Part shown: positions 60,067 through 64,000 of the stretch, one piece after another
Position numbering within the stretch: position 1 is the first letter of the stretch
How the letters are laid out: each line of letters opens with the position of its first letter
Assembly (NCBI GenBank): GCA_964036045.1
Contig: OZ038378.1
Location: 25,533,935 to 25,597,934 of the forward strand
Source of the DNA: Eutreptiella sp. 'Long Island Sound 2002'
Taxonomy: Eukaryota > Euglenozoa > Euglenophyceae > Eutreptiales > Eutreptiaceae
DNA length: 64,000 nucleotides
Reading direction: 5' to 3'
Translations under genes and position numbers: made by a program
The notes under the pieces: generated by a model
What the model saw: the letters and a program-made list of their open reading frames with translations, nothing else
What the model was told of the DNA's origin: nothing
Database searches by the model: none

Positions 60067-62601
60067 GTGCCGAAGAAGGCTCCAGAAGAGCCAAAACCAC
60101 TGAGTTTCGCCACTCCCAACCCCTGGAGCGCCCTGCCAAGGGAAGTTTATGTGGGCAAGGGACGTGGTAAGAAGGAAGGAGCGACCACGGAGAGCCCCGT
60201 GGACGGGCAAGACCAACCCAAGATCTACACCATCCGCGATCATACCCTCGAAGTTCTGATGCACCCGGATGTGCTAGAGTTGCATGCCGTGAGAGTCGTC
60301 CATACACCGCATGGTGACGAGCGGCAGTTGCACTTGAAGGTGCGTGTACGGTGCGGACAAGAGGAGTTGGTGGTGGATGTTTTGGTGGATACGGGTGCCC
60401 AGGTGAGCCTGGTCCGGAGAGGGTTGTTCAAGGAGGAATCCCTGCAGCCCAGCCGTAGACCGGTGCGCCTGAAGGTGGCCAATGGAGAGATCATGGGTGG
60501 TGGTACCCATGAGGCCACTATCAGTATGGAATTCTGGGAACATGAGCGCTTGAACCGCCCTGATCTGGCGAAGAGAAGCACTCTATCCGGGAACTTCTAT
60601 GTGGCCGACATTACTGATTGGGATATGATCATGGGGTATGATTTCATGGTGGCAAACGCCATTGGAGCCCTTCCCCATCGTGCAACGCTGGTCCGGGAGG
60701 ATGATGAATGCCTCACATGGCTGTCCACGGACTATGCATGCGGATCATCCCAATGGAATGCTGAGGAAGAGGATCGGATCGTCCAAGCGGTGCAAGCTGT
60801 GGGTGCCAAGTCCAGAGGAGACCGTGTAGTTCAGCTCACGGAGTATGGAATGGCGCCGCAGGTGTATGCCAGGATGATCCAGACGCTGGGAGCCGAAGCG
60901 CCCGAGACGGACGTCTTCGCTTCCCGGGATGCCCCACTTTTGCGGAAGTGTAGGAGGCATTGGCATCGAGGAGACTCAGCCTGGGACAGGCATTGGGGTT
61001 TGAAGGAGTGGGGGCCCATGTATTGGCATGGCTCCCTGGACAATACCAGACGTACGGTGGAGAAGATCATCGCGGATAGGGCGAAGGGGATCCTGGTCAT
61101 AACCGGCATAGAATCCACACCATGTCCGCTGGAGGGTCTCAAGTCGACGCTGGACTCCATCACCCTGAACGAGATGTCATTCAGGCCAGAGGAGGAGTTG
61201 TTCATCGACGCCAAGGGTGTATCAATGCCCTCCCCGGGTCAAGCGTGGGGTACCAAGGCTTTCCTGGTGGATGGGTCGCAAGCCCAGCCCACGGGTGATG
61301 AAGCATTCATCCGTAGGGTGGAGGCGGTGCCCATGAAGGTCATGTTTGAGCCCAAGGAGGGGACGGATCAGCCTATTGATGGCATTGACGTCCTGTCCCG
61401 CGCCGAGATCGACGATGTTGTCAACTACATGCGGATGGGGATGCACGACCGTGTGGCGGCCAAGAAGAGGCGGGCCATGGTCACATCCCCGCATTGGTGG
61501 GATGACAAGATGTTGGTCACCGGCAAGTACGAGAAGGACGAGTTCGTGGCGAGGGTCATGGATCACATCGCGGACCGATACGATGGTCCGGTTGGGTCGG
61601 ACCCACCGACATGGGATTTTCCAAGAATGGGTGCCGATAGCGACAGTCACCAGCCCGATGCCGCAAATTTCCGAAGATTATCGGTGGGAAGCATGCCCCA
61701 CGACGATGAAGACGGCATATCGGACGAGGAGAAGTCGGAATCGGACCCAGAAGATGCCTATACCGCAGTTCCGTCGGTTGTATCTATACCGAAGCAAGCG
61801 GCTGAAGAGGTCCAGGAGAACCCGAAGGTCGCCGAGCTGAAGGAGAGGCTGATCAATGCCTATCCGCGGCTATTCAGTGGCGTCGCCAACAAGAACCCTC
61901 CAGATCGTGGGAGGTTTGGTACAGCGAAGATCAAGCTGAAGCCGAACCCGAAGATCTATCGTCATTGGGAGTACCAACTTCAGGGCGATCGGGCCGAGGC
62001 CATGAAGAAGCTGTTGGCCGAGTTCGTTGAGCGGGGATGGATCGAACCCTCCGACAGTGAGTGGGCCAGCCCAGCCTTCATCGTGCCCAAGAAGGAGAAG
62101 GGCGAGTGGAGGTTGGTGGTTGATTACAGAGGTTTGAACGAGCAGACCGAGCACGACTCGTACTCGCTTCCCCTGATCGACTCCATCCTCCAAAAACAAC
62201 AGAAAAAGCGGATTTTCACGGTGTTGGACCTGAAACACGGCTATCACCAGATGCCGCCACACCCGGACTCCAGGCCCTGCGCAGCGATGTCGACGCCGCT
62301 GGGGCCCATGCAGTGGAAAGTGGTGCCTATGGGCGCCAAGAATGGCAACGCCGCTTTCCAGCGCATGATGGAGGACCTACTCGGTCCTGTCCGGGACTGT
62401 GCCGATCCCTTCGTGGATGACATCATCATCGGGTCCAGCACAGAGAACATGACTGAGGATGAGCTCATCGAAGCGCATGAGAAGGATCTGCGCCGAGTGC
62501 TCAGCGAGCTGGACAAGCACAACATGGTGTGCAAGCCCACCAAAGCCTCACTCTTCGTGAAGGAAGTGGAGTTCGCGGGTCACGTGGTAGGTCACGGGTA
62601 A
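60067..62601 (+). CDS. pol: Chromo-3 pol, 5' part: protease, Dam-like domain, reverse transcriptase
   Basis: The frame is open from 59986; ATG 60067 is the first Met. The protease active site is VLVDTGAQVSLV (D108, codon 60388). The Dam-like domain is at about 60905-61115 (TDVFASRDAP, then a YWHG in place of NPPF, then KGILVI). A long acidic linker precedes the RT, which begins near 61990 and has VLDLKHGYHQM and FVDDIIIG (62410-62433). The frame stops at TAA 62599-62601; Chromo-2 has CAA (Gln) at the same codon, so this is a C-to-T nonsense change. The same frame carries on without a shift. Confidence 0.92.
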   Translation: MPKKAPEEPKPLSFATPNPWSALPREVYVGKGRGKKEGATTESPVDGQDQPKIYTIRDHTLEVLMHPDVLELHAVRVVHTPHGDERQLHLKVRVRCGQEELVVDVLVDTGAQVSLVRRGLFKEESLQPSRRPVRLKVANGEIMGGGTHEATISMEFWEHERLNRPDLAKRSTLSGNFYVADITDWDMIMGYDFMVANAIGALPHRATLVREDDECLTWLSTDYACGSSQWNAEEEDRIVQAVQAVGAKSRGDRVVQLTEYGMAPQVYARMIQTLGAEAPETDVFASRDAPLLRKCRRHWHRGDSAWDRHWGLKEWGPMYWHGSLDNTRRTVEKIIADRAKGILVITGIESTPCPLEGLKSTLDSITLNEMSFRPEEELFIDAKGVSMPSPGQAWGTKAFLVDGSQAQPTGDEAFIRRVEAVPMKVMFEPKEGTDQPIDGIDVLSRAEIDDVVNYMRMGMHDRVAAKKRRAMVTSPHWWDDKMLVTGKYEKDEFVARVMDHIADRYDGPVGSDPPTWDFPRMGADSDSHQPDAANFRRLSVGSMPHDDEDGISDEEKSESDPEDAYTAVPSVVSIPKQAAEEVQENPKVAELKERLINAYPRLFSGVANKNPPDRGRFGTAKIKLKPNPKIYRHWEYQLQGDRAEAMKKLLAEFVERGWIEPSDSEWASPAFIVPKKEKGEWRLVVDYRGLNEQTEHDSYSLPLIDSILQKQQKKRIFTVLDLKHGYHQMPPHPDSRPCAAMSTPLGPMQWKVVPMGAKNGNAAFQRMMEDLLGPVRDCADPFVDDIIIGSSTENMTEDELIEAHEKDLRRVLSELDKHNMVCKPTKASLFVKEVEFAGHVVGHG

Positions 62602-64000
62602 CGCCGTCCCATGCCTGGGAAGCTGGCGTCCCTGCACCACTGGGAGAAGCCCCAGACCATCAGCGAACTCCGGTCCTTCATGGGGTTCTGCAATTACTAT
62701 TCGGGCTATGTCCGGATGTATGCAGAACTCTCGGGGCCGCTGCACAAGATGCTGCAGGTGGGCAAGTTCGATGGCCGGAAGGGGAGCAAGAAGAAGCTTG
62801 CCTCGACCCTTGAGGCTGAGGATGCGTTCAACCGCCTGAAGGAGCGACTCCTGGGGCAGTTGGGACTATTCTTGGTGGACCCGGACAAGGGAGTCCTGCT
62901 ACGGACGGACGCCTCAGACTATGCTGTAGGGGCAGTCCTCGAGCAGATCCGGGACGACGGGTCACACGTACCCGTGGCGTTTTGGAGTCGGATCCTGGCC
63001 GAGGGCCAACGCCGCACCTGGACCGCGAGGGAGAAGGAGACGTACGCCATTGTTTGTGCGCTCAGGAAGTGGTCTGGCAACATCGGATTGCAACCGGTGG
63101 TGATTTGCACGGACCATCAGTCCTTGCAGAGCTGGCACAAGGAGCACGTCGACACCCCCTCGGGACCAGCGGCAAGGAGGGCCCGATGGCATGAGACGTT
63201 CGCCAAGTTTGACCTCAGCGTCGTATACGTCCCGGGGAAGGACAACACTGTGGCAGATTGCCTCAGTCGATGGGCCTACCCCGCGGGCAAGGCTTGGATG
63301 GACATTTCCAGCCATGGGGACGCCGAGGAGACCGAGGAGGCCAAGCGCATCATCGAGATGGAGAAGGCCATGGAGCAAGAGGGGGTCAAGTGCTTTGTGG
63401 TGATGGCAAACCGTACGGACCTGGCCAAGTTCCGGGGTGCCCGCGTCCAAGCTATTCGAGAGGAAACCCTCGAGCAATGGATGGTGGCCCCTGTAGAGCT
63501 AGTCAGGTCGGTGCTCACAGAGGACTGGTCGGATGACTACGCGGCATCCGAGCACTGGAGCAAGTACTGGAATGCCGTGAGCGCCCCGTCGGACGACGAG
63601 TGGCCTGAGGGCTTGACCGAGGATGGGGACAGACTGTTCCTCAAGGACAAGCTACTGGTCCCTGAGAACCGAGTGGAGGAGCTCATTGACCACTGGCACA
63701 ACGCCCAGCTCATGCATCCTGGTCGGGACAAGATGCAGCAGGACCTGGAGTGGCGCTTCAAATTCCCACCGGGGTACTACGCCATCCTGGACAAGTACTG
63801 CAGCGGCTGCGCCGTGTGTCGGGCCACGAAGAGCCCCAGCCACTCCACAGCGGGCAACCCGGTGTACACGGCTATACCGGAGGCCCCTATGCGGTCCGTG
63901 GCCATGGATGTATTCGCCATGCCTGAGGTCACCGTGGAAGGAGAGACCTACGACTGTGTTATCCTGGCGGTGGATGGGGACAGTGGGTATATCGTGGCGG
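62602..64000 (+). CDS. pol: Chromo-3 pol, 3' part: RNase H and integrase (cut by window edge)
   Basis: Same frame as the preceding part; the first Met is at 62611. It has the RT connection (SELRSFMGFCNYY), then RNase H with TDASDY, REKETY, TDHQS and NTVADCLS (to about 63285). Next is the integrase zinc region: a His pair near 63690-63720, then CSGCAVC at about 63799-63819. The integrase core begins with AMDVFAMP (first catalytic Asp near 63907) and an aspartate-rich CVILAVDGDSGY. The window ends before the second Asp, so the rest of integrase and any chromodomain are not visible. Confidence 0.9.

Larger units (their letters stand above)
56926..64000 (+). mobile_element. Chromo-3: Ty3/gypsy chromovirus, cut by the window edge
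   Basis: Gag, amber codon, protease, Dam-like domain, RT, RNase H and the start of integrase are all in frame 1 from 56926 to 64000. Stops interrupt it at 59761 (TAG), 59983 (TAG, conserved) and 62599 (TAA). It is closely related to Chromo-2: shared Cys motif, knuckle, FVDD and integrase sequence. The 5' LTR lies upstream without a defined left border. Only two nonsense changes and no frameshift are seen in 7 kb, so it is well preserved. Confidence 0.92.

Noticed and set aside
58954-60264. 436-codon minus-strand ORF opposite Chromo-3
   Set aside because: Antisense to the gag capsid and knuckle region, which has clear domains on the + strand.

Overview
This is eukaryotic nuclear DNA made almost entirely of nested transposable elements; I found no convincing host gene and no rRNA, tRNA or CRISPR. 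The organism cannot be named from the sequence. GC-rich retroelement coding DNA, very long (TA)n tracts, chromoviruses and a Merlin transposon suggest a repeat-rich protist genome. A unicellular alga is plausible, but that is a guess.

Layout. (1) The oldest visible layer is a large, decayed LINE on the + strand (1-46281, about 12.3 kb without insertions; its left end lies outside the window). In order it encodes a CCCH zinc finger, a Ulp1-type cysteine protease, a Cys/His-rich region, an APE endonuclease, reverse transcriptase, an RNase H-like domain and a CCHC knuckle. (2) Chromo-1 (2592-13356, minus) is a structurally complete Ty3/gypsy chromovirus inserted in LINE ORF1 with a CAGGG duplication. 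(3) A composite at 18263-41509 splits the LINE reverse transcriptase at a GTAC duplication. It holds TRIM-A (three LTRs, two internal units) and TRIM-B, two related small LTR elements whose only ORF encodes an acidic DLDD/ELF-motif protein. (4) Chromo-2 (23999-40918, minus), with 2.84-kb LTRs, is inserted in the 3' LTR of TRIM-B with an AGAT duplication. (5) 47144-51063 is a foldback of two 1.26-kb inverted arms around a 446-bp (TA)n tract and a repeat called F. (6) A Merlin DNA transposon (51958-53739) with 170-bp inverted termini lies in a TA microsatellite. (7) Chromo-3 (plus) runs from about 57 kb off the right edge.

How the genes work together. In all three chromoviruses gag and pol share one reading frame and are separated by a single conserved amber codon in the context TAG-NGG-AGC-C, which points to stop-codon readthrough as the way Gag-Pol is made. 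All three carry an extra domain between protease and reverse transcriptase that resembles the Dam-like methyltransferase domain of tyrosine-recombinase retrotransposons; only Chromo-1 keeps an NPPF motif. In Chromo-1 and Chromo-3 the gag frame opens inside the LTR and runs through a tRNA-iMet-type primer site. Chromo-2 has no such site but has an 11-nt stretch perfectly complementary to its own LTR, suggesting Tf1-like self-priming. All frames, motifs and boundaries were read by eye; no alignment or database search was run.
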